Below, one piece after another: positions 7,611-14,579 of a stretch of DNA of 24,836 nucleotides (positions are counted from its first letter, which is position 1; each line of letters starts with the position of its first letter). Position numbers and translations under genes: made by a program. Under the pieces are notes generated by a model. It had not been told where the DNA came from. It saw nothing but the letters and a program-made list of their open reading frames with translations, and searched no databases. Source of the DNA: CALGLS01 sp045105695 (GTDB taxonomy: Bacteria > Bacteroidota > Bacteroidia > Chitinophagales > Saprospiraceae); contig JBGCDT010000488.1 in NCBI GenBank assembly GCA_045105695.1, positions 1 through 24,836 on the forward strand, read 5' to 3'.

Positions 7611-8510
7611 ATGGGAAAGATAATATCTTTGCTAAACCACAAAGGTGGTGTTGGTAAAACTACCAGCGCTATCAACATCGCAGCCGGTCTGGCGCAACTC
7701 GGCAAACGAGTCCTCTTAGTTGACCTCGATGCCCAAGCCAATGTTGGTCTCTCACTTGGCATTCCTCGACAAAAATTTACCATCTACGAAGCACTCCGCG
7801 GAGAGTCTGAACTTGTCCCTTTTGAGTACAAGGAAAACCTCGATGTTGTTACTTCTTCTTTGGATCTTTCCGGAGCAGAGATGGAACTTATCAACGAAGC
7901 GGGTCGCGAATACATCCTCCGGGAGTTATTCGATGCAGTAAGTGATGATTATGATTTTATCATTCTCGACTGCCCACCTTCTTTAGGTTTGCTTACGCTA
8001 AATGCACTGACTTGCTCCAACTACGTTTACATTCCATTGCAGACACAGTTCTTAGCATTACAGGGATTGGCGAAGATGAAGCAAGTGATTGACAAAGTAC
8101 GTTTCCGTTTAAATAAGAAATTGGAAATCGGAGGAGTCATCGCTACAATGTACGACTCTCGAAAAGTACTAAATCGTGATGTGGTAGATACCATCAAAAA
8201 ATATTTCGGAGATAGAGTATTTAAGACATTGATTAGAAATAACATTTCTCTTGCAGAAGCTCCGGCTCAACGACAGGACATCTTTAGTTACAACAAAAGA
8301 AGTAACGGAGCGAAGGATTACCTTTCTCTTTGTAAAGAAATTTTGGAACGTACCGGACATAGTTTACCAACAGAAGCAACAGCTGAAAAAGTGGCTTTCG
8401 TTCCTAAAAAGGCAAAGCCTGAAGGCAGGCCAACAGTTGCTCAGACTCCTGCATCAAGGACTTCTACCAACACCTCTAATGAAGAGGAAGAGTTGGAAGT
8501 GACGCTCTAG
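7611..8510 (+). CDS. ParA/Soj-family partition ATPase
   Basis: A 299-residue ParA-type ATPase. Deviant Walker A KGGVGKTT at 11-18 (signature Lys11 and Lys16), A' motif VDLDAQANVG around Asp39, Walker B IILDCPPS around Asp120, then the SLAEAPAQ and GAKDYLSL segments typical of chromosomal Soj. There is no N-terminal HTH, so it is the short form. Residues about 255-299 are a low-complexity Pro/Thr/Ser/Glu tail beyond the usual 250-260-residue core. It would bind DNA nonspecifically as an ATP dimer and position cargo. No parB follows; instead, 100 nt downstream is an RHH protein, the likely partner. Whether it segregates the chromosome, an integrated element or a protein complex cannot be decided here. 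Confidence 0.93.
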   Translation: MGKIISLLNHKGGVGKTTSAINIAAGLAQLGKRVLLVDLDAQANVGLSLGIPRQKFTIYEALRGESELVPFEYKENLDVVTSSLDLSGAEMELINEAGREYILRELFDAVSDDYDFIILDCPPSLGLLTLNALTCSNYVYIPLQTQFLALQGLAKMKQVIDKVRFRLNKKLEIGGVIATMYDSRKVLNRDVVDTIKKYFGDRVFKTLIRNNISLAEAPAQRQDIFSYNKRSNGAKDYLSLCKEILERTGHSLPTEATAEKVAFVPKKAKPEGRPTVAQTPASRTSTNTSNEEEELEVTL

Positions 8511-8525
8511 CAGCAGCCAGTCCCG

Positions 8526-8549
8526 ACAAGAGAAATAAATTCTTGTTTT
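8526..8549 (+). terminator. Weak stem-loop between parA and the RHH gene
   Basis: ACAAGA (8526-8531) pairs with TCTTGT (8541-8546) across a 9-nt loop, followed by a short T run. It may attenuate parA transcription before the partner gene. Stem is only 6 bp. Confidence 0.3.
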
Positions 8550-8610
8550 GCAAAAAGCAAGTGTCTTAAGGAACTACGGATATAATAGTCCGTGCAATTA
8601 TTTTATCATT

Positions 8611-9237
8611 ATGAAATCATTTATCAGCGGGTTTGAAAGCATATTCGGTGTTTCTGCAGAGGAAATCGAAATGGGCGTCGCTGAGGATCAGGTAGATGTA
8701 CTGCCTCTGGAAAAAGAACCAGAAGAAGTTGCAGAAACCGAGTCTGCTCCAAAGCCAAAGAGCCGCCGCAGACCTGTCAGAAAAAAAGTGGTCAGAGAAA
8801 CCAGAGCAACGTCGAAGAATTTCACGTCTGACCTGGAGTCCCTTTTCCGCGATGCACTGACAGAAACCTTCGAAGAAACTTTGCTCCAAGAGGAAAGCAA
8901 TACCATCGAAGAAACGCCTTCTCCACAACCCGAAAAAATTATAAGAAACGAGCGTAAGGCTTCTCCGGAAGATAAGCCTAAACGTCCTCGACGTAGAATC
9001 AGCACGCCTGGTGGCAGTGGTCTTGATCTGCTCATCCGGCAAACTTCCGACGAAACCATCCTCGAATATGAGTCGCCTACGAAGCGTGTATCTTTCGTTT
9101 TCGATAAAGAAAAACTGAAGAAACTAAAACGCATCGCTAAGCACAGACGTGTATTCCTAAAAGATGTTGTTGGTGAGGTCGTCGCTAAATTTATCAATGA
9201 GTACGAATCCAGCAATGGAGAAGTGAACCTTGATTAA
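8611..9237 (+). CDS. Ribbon-helix-helix DNA-binding partner of ParA
   Basis: A 208-residue protein from the ATG at 8611; a longer frame from TTG 8548 adds sequence resembling nothing. The N-terminal 150 residues look disordered, with acidic (VAEDQVDV, EKEPEEVAE) and basic (KSRRRPVRKK 50-59, KPKRPRRR 122-129) blocks. Two short copies of one motif occur: FISGFESIF (4-12) and FTSDLESLF (71-79). The C-terminus fits a ribbon-helix-helix fold: strand KRVSFVFD (158-165), helix KEKLKKLKRIAKHRR, helix FLKDVVGEVVAKFINEYE. It resembles RHH domains of ParG-like and DUF3408-type proteins that accompany ParA. I infer a site-specific DNA binder acting as centromere protein and perhaps autorepressor. No ParB domain is present. 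Confidence 0.7.
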   Translation: MKSFISGFESIFGVSAEEIEMGVAEDQVDVLPLEKEPEEVAETESAPKPKSRRRPVRKKVVRETRATSKNFTSDLESLFRDALTETFEETLLQEESNTIEETPSPQPEKIIRNERKASPEDKPKRPRRRISTPGGSGLDLLIRQTSDETILEYESPTKRVSFVFDKEKLKKLKRIAKHRRVFLKDVVGEVVAKFINEYESSNGEVNLD

Positions 9238-9260
9238 AGAACTTCTTTTTTGAAGCAAAT

Positions 9261-9401
9261 AGCACGTTAAGTAACAACGAAAAATTAACTCCCCCATTTG
9301 CAATTGTTTGATTAATTGTAGCGACGGCAGGAAGAGTAAGTTAATCAAACAATTGAGTGTAGGAATGGGGGGATTATTTTTTGTGTAATACTAAACGTGT
9401 T
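9261..9401. repeat. 141-nt imperfect palindrome with perfect 15-bp core
   Basis: Core arms CAATTGTTTGATTAA (9301-9315) and its exact complement (9341-9355) flank a 25-nt loop. Outside them CCCCCATT (9291-9298) pairs with AATGGGGG (9364-9371), and further out AGCACGTTAAGTA (from 9261) pairs with the complement of TACTAAACGTG (about 9389-9399). Arms are 55-61 nt with small gaps. It starts 24 nt after the RHH gene stop. No T run follows it, so it is not a simple terminator. Confidence 0.8.
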
Positions 9402-9410
9402 TTAATAAAT

Positions 9411-9460
9411 GCCCACTTTATGGATCTGCTTTTTTGAGTGGACTTTGAAGTGGGCTTTTT
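9411..9460 (+). terminator. Intrinsic terminator after the parA-RHH unit
   Basis: GCCCACTT (9411-9418) pairs perfectly with AAGTGGGC (9448-9455), followed by TTTTT. The loop is long (29 nt) and contains another AGTGG that could pair alternatively. Confidence 0.65.
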
Positions 9461-9465
9461 GTTTG

Positions 9466-9755
9466 AACCACAATGGGCACAGAGTTACACAAAGTTTGTA
9501 ACTATAACTGGACTTAAGTAACTGTACAAATTAAATTTACTATAAAATGAAAAGTCTTTTGAATCTGAACTTCGTTATAAAGCTCTACCTGGCTACGCCG
9601 AGTAGACAGGCTCGCCGATGCTAAGGCATCGCCTACGTTTTATGCCTTGTTCATATCCAAAACCCAATTCCATTTTATGTTAGCATAATTATGTCCAGTT
9701 ACTTAGTTTTTAGAAACAAAAAAACTTTGTGGTACTTTGTGTACATCGTGGTAAA
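9466..9755. repeat. 290-nt imperfect palindrome with arms of about 120 nt
   Basis: Left arm features in order: ACCACAATGGGCACAGAGTT, CACAAAGTTT, AAGTAACTGTACA, ATAAAATGAAAA, TTTTGAATCTGAAC, TTATAAAG. The reverse complement of the right arm (9634-9755) shows in the same order ACCACGATGTACACAAAGTA, CACAAAGTTT, AAGTAACTGGACA, ATAAAATGGAA, TTTTGGATATGAAC, CATAAAAC. The apex (about 9588-9633) carries two small hairpins, CTAC-GCCGA-GTAG and CGATGC-TAAG-GCATCG. The outer CTTTGTG-type sequence resembles a dispersed intergenic repeat I recall from many bacteria. A degenerate non-autonomous element is possible. Confidence 0.75.
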
Positions 9756-9779
9756 TAAAAACTGCGGTAAAAACTATTC

Positions 9780-10706
9780 ATGCAAGACCTCTCCGAATTT
9801 CGTCTATTCTACAACCACACCATCCATCCCGAGCTGGTGCGGATGGAGGCAAAACGCAAGCAACTACTTTGGTTGTTTTTGCTGTCGGTTGTTCTATTGA
9901 TAGCGGTTATCGGATTAGATATTTACCTAGGCGATTTTACGTTCACGTTAGTGCTGATGATTCCTTTGGGAATTTGGGCGAGTTTTCTCTTATATCGTAT
10001 TCAACAATTCAGGTCTACTTTCAAACCTCAGGTAGTCGATTTGATTCTGGACTTTATAGACGATGGGCCTAACTTCGGAACGCTTAGCTATGACAGTAAG
10101 CGGAAGATAGATCGAAAGACTTTTGTGGAAAGTGGCCTTTTTGGGACTCGAATTTTAGAATATAAAGGGGAGGATTTCATCAGTGGAAAAATTGGAGAAT
10201 TAGATTTTGAGCTATGTGAATTAGATGTAAAAGCACTATCCCCTGTAAAAACAGACCTAGAAGAAGTATTCAGAGGCGTTTTTTTATATACAAAATTCAA
10301 TACTGCGACCCAAGGATCCGTTATAGTATGGCCTGAAAAAACCAAGCAATACAGAACCAAGGCTATCAAAAATTTTGTAGCAAAAGGAGGATATAACGTA
10401 GATGAATTTATGGAAGTCGAATCTTTCCGAGAATTATTTACGACCTATGCTACTCCTGATGCTCAAGTCGACAAGACACTGAATAGAGAAATGCAAATAG
10501 CTATAGCCGATTATAAAATTCAAACCGACAAAGCTGTTTACTTTTCTTTCTCTAATGATAAAATCTACATTGGAGTAACAGAATCCAAGGACATCCTTGA
10601 ACCAAATATTTTTAAATCCAACGCACACATTGATCTAGTGCAAGAGTTTTATGAAGACTTATATACACTCTTTGATATTGTAGAAAGAATTGATCAAAAC
10701 AATTAA
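9780..10706 (+). CDS. DUF3137 family membrane protein
   Basis: A 308-residue protein with two membrane spans near the N-terminus (about 28-50 and 53-73) and a long cytoplasmic domain. VDLILDFIDDG, then TFVESGLFG and YKGEDFISGKIGELDFELCEL, match the DUF3137 pattern of a span pair followed by a beta-rich domain. No enzymatic motif is visible. It starts at the ATG at 9780, 25 nt inside from the end of the large palindrome, so its promoter must lie in or overlap that repeat. The product's function is unknown; DUF3137 proteins are widespread in bacteria. The next gene, 82 nt downstream, is an unrelated secreted protein. Confidence 0.8.
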   Translation: MQDLSEFRLFYNHTIHPELVRMEAKRKQLLWLFLLSVVLLIAVIGLDIYLGDFTFTLVLMIPLGIWASFLLYRIQQFRSTFKPQVVDLILDFIDDGPNFGTLSYDSKRKIDRKTFVESGLFGTRILEYKGEDFISGKIGELDFELCELDVKALSPVKTDLEEVFRGVFLYTKFNTATQGSVIVWPEKTKQYRTKAIKNFVAKGGYNVDEFMEVESFRELFTTYATPDAQVDKTLNREMQIAIADYKIQTDKAVYFSFSNDKIYIGVTESKDILEPNIFKSNAHIDLVQEFYEDLYTLFDIVERIDQNN

Positions 10707-10788
10707 AGCTATTTTACCTTTTACATAAAAGACTATAAACCCTTCGACTAAATATACCGGCCATTTTAAACCGGATAAACAAAATACA

Positions 10789-11784
10789 ATGATTAAAAAA
10801 CTACTCGCCTTTACCGGCATCGCTTTACTTTTCTCTTTTCCAACAGTTGCTCAGGATACTTTAAAAATAAGCTCTAGCGCTTCTGACTTGGTTTCCTCCG
10901 TTTTGACAACAAAAGAGATCAATCCCAACACGCCCACCAAAGCAGAAAATGCATTGCTCTGGTCCATCTCCGGCAAAGACCTAAAAGACACTTCTTACCT
11001 CTATGGAACGATCCACATGATTGACCGAAAGGATTTTGTTATGACCGATCACACCAAAGCTGCTTTTAAATACAGCGAGCAAGTCGCTTTCGAAATTGAT
11101 ATGAATCGCATGAATGACTTCTCCGTTCTTTTCTCTCTCCTCGGACAAGTGATGATGAAGGATGGAATGACACTCGACAAACTCCTCAGCGCAGAGGAAT
11201 ACAAAATGGTAGAAGATCACTTTAATGCAATGGGACAACTGCCCATGTTCATGCTGAAAAAAATAAAACCTATGTTTTTGTCCACAATGGCTTCAGGGGA
11301 TATGATGGGCGCAGGAGGTGAGATGGGAAGTTCTGATATTGTTTCCTACGAAATGGAATTCATGCAAATGGCCACCGACCAGGAAAAAGAAATGTCCGGC
11401 CTCGAAACCATCGAATACCAAATGAGTGTTTTCGACAGCATCCCTTACACAGACCAAGCGCAGATGCTCGTAGAAAGTATCAAAGCAGAAAAAGGAGATG
11501 ACAGTGAATTCGACGCTATGGTAGATCTCTACAAAAACGAAGACATCGTCGGTATGCAAACCATGTTCAAAGCGGACGAAGAAGGCATCGGAAAATTTGA
11601 AGATATTTTTCTAAAGAATAGAAATGAAAACTGGATTCCCGTCATGGAAGATCTGATGAAGCAAAAACCTACTTTCTTCGCCGTTGGTGCAGGACATCTT
11701 GGAGGAGACATTGGCGTAATTGCATTGTTACGAAAAGAGGGATATAAGCTGGAGCCCATTCGGGGGGAGGTTGTTCGACCTTAG
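10789..11784 (+). CDS. TraB/GumN family secreted protein
   Basis: A 331-residue protein with a signal peptide (cleavage probably after about residue 21, TVAQ-D). Family motifs: LWSISGKD (57-64), YLYGTIHMID with GTIH at 73-76, and FAVGAGHLGGDIGV with the second conserved GxxH (His303) near the C-terminus; NRNENW precedes it. TraB/GumN (TIKI-like) proteins are predicted metal-dependent peptidases, but bacterial members are mostly uncharacterised. A methionine-rich stretch in the middle (GDMMGAGGEMGSSD, then MEFMQMATDQEKEM) is unusual. Periplasmic or outer-membrane-associated location is expected. The next gene begins 110 nt downstream, separated by a small inverted repeat. Confidence 0.85.
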   Translation: MIKKLLAFTGIALLFSFPTVAQDTLKISSSASDLVSSVLTTKEINPNTPTKAENALLWSISGKDLKDTSYLYGTIHMIDRKDFVMTDHTKAAFKYSEQVAFEIDMNRMNDFSVLFSLLGQVMMKDGMTLDKLLSAEEYKMVEDHFNAMGQLPMFMLKKIKPMFLSTMASGDMMGAGGEMGSSDIVSYEMEFMQMATDQEKEMSGLETIEYQMSVFDSIPYTDQAQMLVESIKAEKGDDSEFDAMVDLYKNEDIVGMQTMFKADEEGIGKFEDIFLKNRNENWIPVMEDLMKQKPTFFAVGAGHLGGDIGVIALLRKEGYKLEPIRGEVVRP

Positions 11785-11792
11785 CGATTATG

Positions 11793-11881
11793 AATGAATT
11801 TTGAATGACTGAAGGGTGCCCAATACGTGAGCTCCGCGAGTTATTACGGTCGAAGGTCAATCCTTCAATCTTTAAATCATT
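11793..11881. repeat. Imperfect inverted repeat between the TraB/GumN and carbonic anhydrase genes
   Basis: AATGAATTTTGAATGACTGA (from 11793) can pair, with gaps, with CCTTCAATCTTTAAATCATT (11862-11881); the arms share CTGAAGG/CCTTCA and the AATGA ends. The apex includes CTC-CGC-GAG. It may act as a processing site or terminator. An open frame from 11805 runs through it into the next gene, but that stretch has no protein-like character. Confidence 0.45.
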
Positions 11882-11894
11882 AAAAAATAAAAAA

Positions 11895-12413
11895 ATGCCA
11901 CCACTAATAAAAACCGTCAGAAACCACACACCCGCCTGGAGCTCCAACTGCTACATTGCAGAGAACGCAACCATCGTAGGAGATGTCGTCATGGGAGAGG
12001 AATGTAGTGTTTGGTTTCAGGCAGTGATTCGAGGAGATGTCAATAGCATCATCATTGGTAACAAAGTCAATATTCAGGATGGGGCAGTAATTCATTGTAC
12101 TTATGAAAAAACGAAGACGATCATTGGAGACAATGTTTCGATTGGTCATCGGGCCTTAGTCCATGGCTGTAAGGTTGGGAACAATGTTTTGATTGGAATG
12201 GGAGCCATCGTAATGGACAATGCTGTTGTTGAAGACAATGTATTGATTGCTGCTGGAGCAGTTGTTTTGGAAAAAGCACATTTGACTTCTGGTGGTGTGT
12301 ATGCTGGTGTGCCTGCGAAGCGGGTTAAAGAATTGAGTCCTGAATTATTCAAGGATCAGATTGAACGAATAGCGAATAACTATGTGATGTACGCTTCTTG
12401 GTTTGAGGAGTAA
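11895..12413 (+). CDS. Gamma-carbonic-anhydrase-like hexapeptide-repeat protein
   Basis: 172 residues from the ATG at 11895, directly after an A-rich leader. Left-handed beta-helix repeats run from about 18 to 140 (IGNKVNIQDG, IGDNVSIGHR, VGNNVLIGMG), followed by a C-terminal helix (ELSPELFKDQIERIANNY). Probable metal ligands His67, His85 and His90 match the three His of gamma-class carbonic anhydrase, and Arg46, Asp48 and Gln61 match its conserved active-site residues. A trimer with interface zinc or iron is expected. YrdA/PaaY-type homologues often have weak or no measured activity, so CO2 hydration is probable rather than certain. Cytoplasmic; no link to neighbouring genes beyond the shared strand. 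Confidence 0.9.
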   Translation: MPPLIKTVRNHTPAWSSNCYIAENATIVGDVVMGEECSVWFQAVIRGDVNSIIIGNKVNIQDGAVIHCTYEKTKTIIGDNVSIGHRALVHGCKVGNNVLIGMGAIVMDNAVVEDNVLIAAGAVVLEKAHLTSGGVYAGVPAKRVKELSPELFKDQIERIANNYVMYASWFEE

Positions 12414-12482
12414 ATTATGGATTACAAATGTATTTTAAATGTAAATTTATCTACTTTGTTTACTTCTTGACTGTGAACTCAC

Positions 12483-12513
12483 TTGTACCATCATCACTCC
12501 GGGCCTATCTTTG
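12483..12513 (+). promoter_or_regulatory. Complete Bacteroidota promoter for the di-heme peroxidase gene
   Basis: TTG (12483-12485), 20-nt spacer, TATCTTTG (12506-12513): both elements and spacing fit the Bacteroidota -33/-7 consensus. Transcription would start near 12520, about 25 nt before the ATG at 12546. This is the best promoter in the window, and it rules out a translation start at TTG 12483. Confidence 0.7.
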
Positions 12514-12545
12514 CATTAGTATTCCAGAACATATTTAGGATAAAC

Positions 12546-14474
12546 ATGAAGCTTTTTACTTTTACTATAATCATTTTCACAACGCTGTTTTTGTCGGTCA
12601 ATGCTACGACTGATAACGACCAAGTCGATGTCGTTCTGGAGGATCTTTCCGCCGTTTACAAAAGTAATTTTCTGAAATTCAAATCAGAAGTCAGCAATCT
12701 CGCTGAATTAGTCAATCAACCACGTAGCGCTTTCAACCCTGAATCTTTTCAGGAACAACTTCGTCAAACTCGCTTAGCATACAAGCAAATTGAATTCCTT
12801 TTCGATTATCATAAAACCAGTTACAATTATATTTTTGTAAATGGGCCACCGCTACCTAAAGTAGATGAAAACTTCTCTCCTACTGGCCTTACTCAGCCGA
12901 ATGGATTACAGACTTTAGACGAACTGATTTTCAGTGATGATCTATTTTCGGAGTTAGCACATGTCCAGCAATTAGCATCGGAGTTGAAAGAACGAGTAGA
13001 CAAGGTAGCCAGCAGCCATATACATATACAACTCACAGAACGAAGTACGATGCAGGCTTTGCGCTGCGGAATGGTGCGGGTATTTACTTTAGGCGTTACT
13101 GGTTTTGATACACCCGGGTCGGGGAATGCCATTGAAGAAACGCAGGTAAGCATGGCATCTATGGCTAATACTTTTGCTGTTTTTGGAAATAGCCTAAAGC
13201 CAGAAGCTGAAGAACTTTACTCCGAAATAACAATGCTTTTCCGTAAGAGCCAGGAAATGCTAAATGGCAAAACTGATTTTGATTCTTTCGATCGAATGGC
13301 TTTTTTGAAGGAAGTAATCAATCCGCTTTATGCAAAACTGTTTCACTTTCAGAAAGCCAATAAAATTCCAACAGGAGGGTTCAAATACAATTCTCAAAAT
13401 TATAAATCAGAAAATCTTTTTGATGAGGATTTTCTCAACTTGGATTTCTATTCCAATGCCTCTTTCATCCCTCTGGAGAATCCAGTTACGATAGAGCTCG
13501 GGAAGATGCTTTTCTATGACCCCATTCTTTCTAAGGATCTAAAAATGTCCTGTGCTTCTTGCCATAATCCCAATCTAGCTTTTACAGATGGCTTACCCAA
13601 AAGTAAATCTAACAAGGTGCACACGTTTACCAGAAGACACTCTCCGACATTGATTGATGCTGGTTTTTCTACTCGATTTTTTTGGGATTTACGAGAGTAT
13701 AATCTGGAGCAACAAATTGCACACGTCGTTACAGACAGTATGGAATTTAATATCAGTTTCAGTGAAATCACTAAGCGTATCTCCAGGTCAGAAACCTATT
13801 CAAAATTATTTCAAGAGCAGTATGGCCACATTACAAAGAAACCAATAAAACGTAGGACAATCAGTAATGCAATCGCAGCTTATGTGAACTCGCTCACTTC
13901 TTTCGATAGCGAATTTGATAAGTATGCTCGAAATGAAATCACTACTTACCCGGAAGATGCGAAACGTGGTTTTAATATTTTCATGGGAAAAGCAGCTTGT
14001 GGTACCTGCCATTTTGCACCAACCTTCAGTGGATTAGTTCCTCCTTTTTACATGGAAATGGAATCCGAAGTGCTAGGGATCACGATGGGTCTAGATACTT
14101 TGAATCCAGTAATGGATCAGGACTTAGGTCGTCGCCTAAATGGAAAAAAGAAAGAAGACTTCGATCATTTTAGAAATTCCATGAAAACCGTTACCGTTAG
14201 AAATTCTGGCATCACTGCACCTTATATGCACAATGGATTATTCAAATCTCTGGAAGAGGTTGTTGAGTTTTACGATCATGGAGGAGGTGTAGGTATGGGA
14301 CTGGACATTGACAATCAAACCCTAGCCCCTGACCGACTGAATCTTTCTGCCCAAGACAAAAAAGACCTCATTGCTTTTATGCATACGCTTACCGATACCA
14401 CGGGGCTTACCAACGCTCAGGTGACCTTGCCTAAAATCGCTGGACACCCAGAATGGGATGACCGAGGATATTAA
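12546..14474 (+). CDS. Di-heme cytochrome c peroxidase (MauG/CcpA family) with N-terminal helical domain
   Basis: 642 residues from the ATG at 12546, with signal peptide 1-20 (LFLSVNA-T). A helical domain (about 25-275) precedes the peroxidase part; its GLQTLDELIF (120-129) recalls imelysin/EfeO-type domains, but that match is weak. The peroxidase domain (about 300-630) has heme sites C336-x-x-C339-H340 and C485-x-x-C488-H489, and TAPYMHNG (Met561), where di-heme peroxidases keep the distal Met of the electron-transfer heme. Role: periplasmic reduction of H2O2 with electrons from cytochrome c, or a MauG-like oxidation. The family's usual length is about 330-400, so the N-terminal domain is an addition seen in Bacteroidota relatives. 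Transcribed alone from the 12483-12513 promoter. Confidence 0.9.
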   Translation: MKLFTFTIIIFTTLFLSVNATTDNDQVDVVLEDLSAVYKSNFLKFKSEVSNLAELVNQPRSAFNPESFQEQLRQTRLAYKQIEFLFDYHKTSYNYIFVNGPPLPKVDENFSPTGLTQPNGLQTLDELIFSDDLFSELAHVQQLASELKERVDKVASSHIHIQLTERSTMQALRCGMVRVFTLGVTGFDTPGSGNAIEETQVSMASMANTFAVFGNSLKPEAEELYSEITMLFRKSQEMLNGKTDFDSFDRMAFLKEVINPLYAKLFHFQKANKIPTGGFKYNSQNYKSENLFDEDFLNLDFYSNASFIPLENPVTIELGKMLFYDPILSKDLKMSCASCHNPNLAFTDGLPKSKSNKVHTFTRRHSPTLIDAGFSTRFFWDLREYNLEQQIAHVVTDSMEFNISFSEITKRISRSETYSKLFQEQYGHITKKPIKRRTISNAIAAYVNSLTSFDSEFDKYARNEITTYPEDAKRGFNIFMGKAACGTCHFAPTFSGLVPPFYMEMESEVLGITMGLDTLNPVMDQDLGRRLNGKKKEDFDHFRNSMKTVTVRNSGITAPYMHNGLFKSLEEVVEFYDHGGGVGMGLDIDNQTLAPDRLNLSAQDKKDLIAFMHTLTDTTGLTNAQVTLPKIAGHPEWDDRGY

Positions 14475-14536
14475 GGAAGCGTTAATCTCTACAACATTAC
14501 ATAGGCAGGCATCGTATATGTATTATCTATTACGTT

Positions 14537-14555
14537 AGAAATTTTTATAATTTCT
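14537..14555. repeat. Short inverted repeat upstream of the FKBP gene
   Basis: AGAAATT-TTTAT-AATTTCT, 7-bp perfect arms, 25 nt before the FKBP ATG. Operator or weak terminator; undecided. Confidence 0.3.
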
Positions 14556-14579
14556 TCTAATCCGAAATTTGTAATCCAT

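Larger units (their letters stand above)
9238..9779. other. 542-nt gene-free region: two large palindromes and a terminator
   Basis: No credible gene. In order it holds an imperfect palindrome (9261-9401), an intrinsic terminator (9411-9460), and a second, larger imperfect palindrome (9466-9755) reaching almost to the DUF3137 start. Details are given in their own entries. Confidence 0.75.

Noticed and set aside
8548..8610. TTG start adding 21 residues to the RHH protein
   Set aside because: The extra residues cover hairpin-forming intergenic DNA; the ATG at 8611 starts a sensible protein with a motif repeated later in it.
8617..9215. Two long minus-strand open frames (141 and 175 residues) opposite the RHH gene
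   Set aside because: Ser/Arg/Phe-rich and without protein-like pattern; the plus-strand frame has a coherent RHH domain and sits next to parA.
9261..9755. Insertion sequence remnant
   Set aside because: No transposase fragment or clear target duplication is visible; the palindromes are reported as repeats only.
11805..11894. Start of the carbonic-anhydrase-like protein 90 nt upstream
   Set aside because: The added residues come from an imperfect inverted repeat, and the family N-terminus fits the ATG at 11895 after an A-rich leader.
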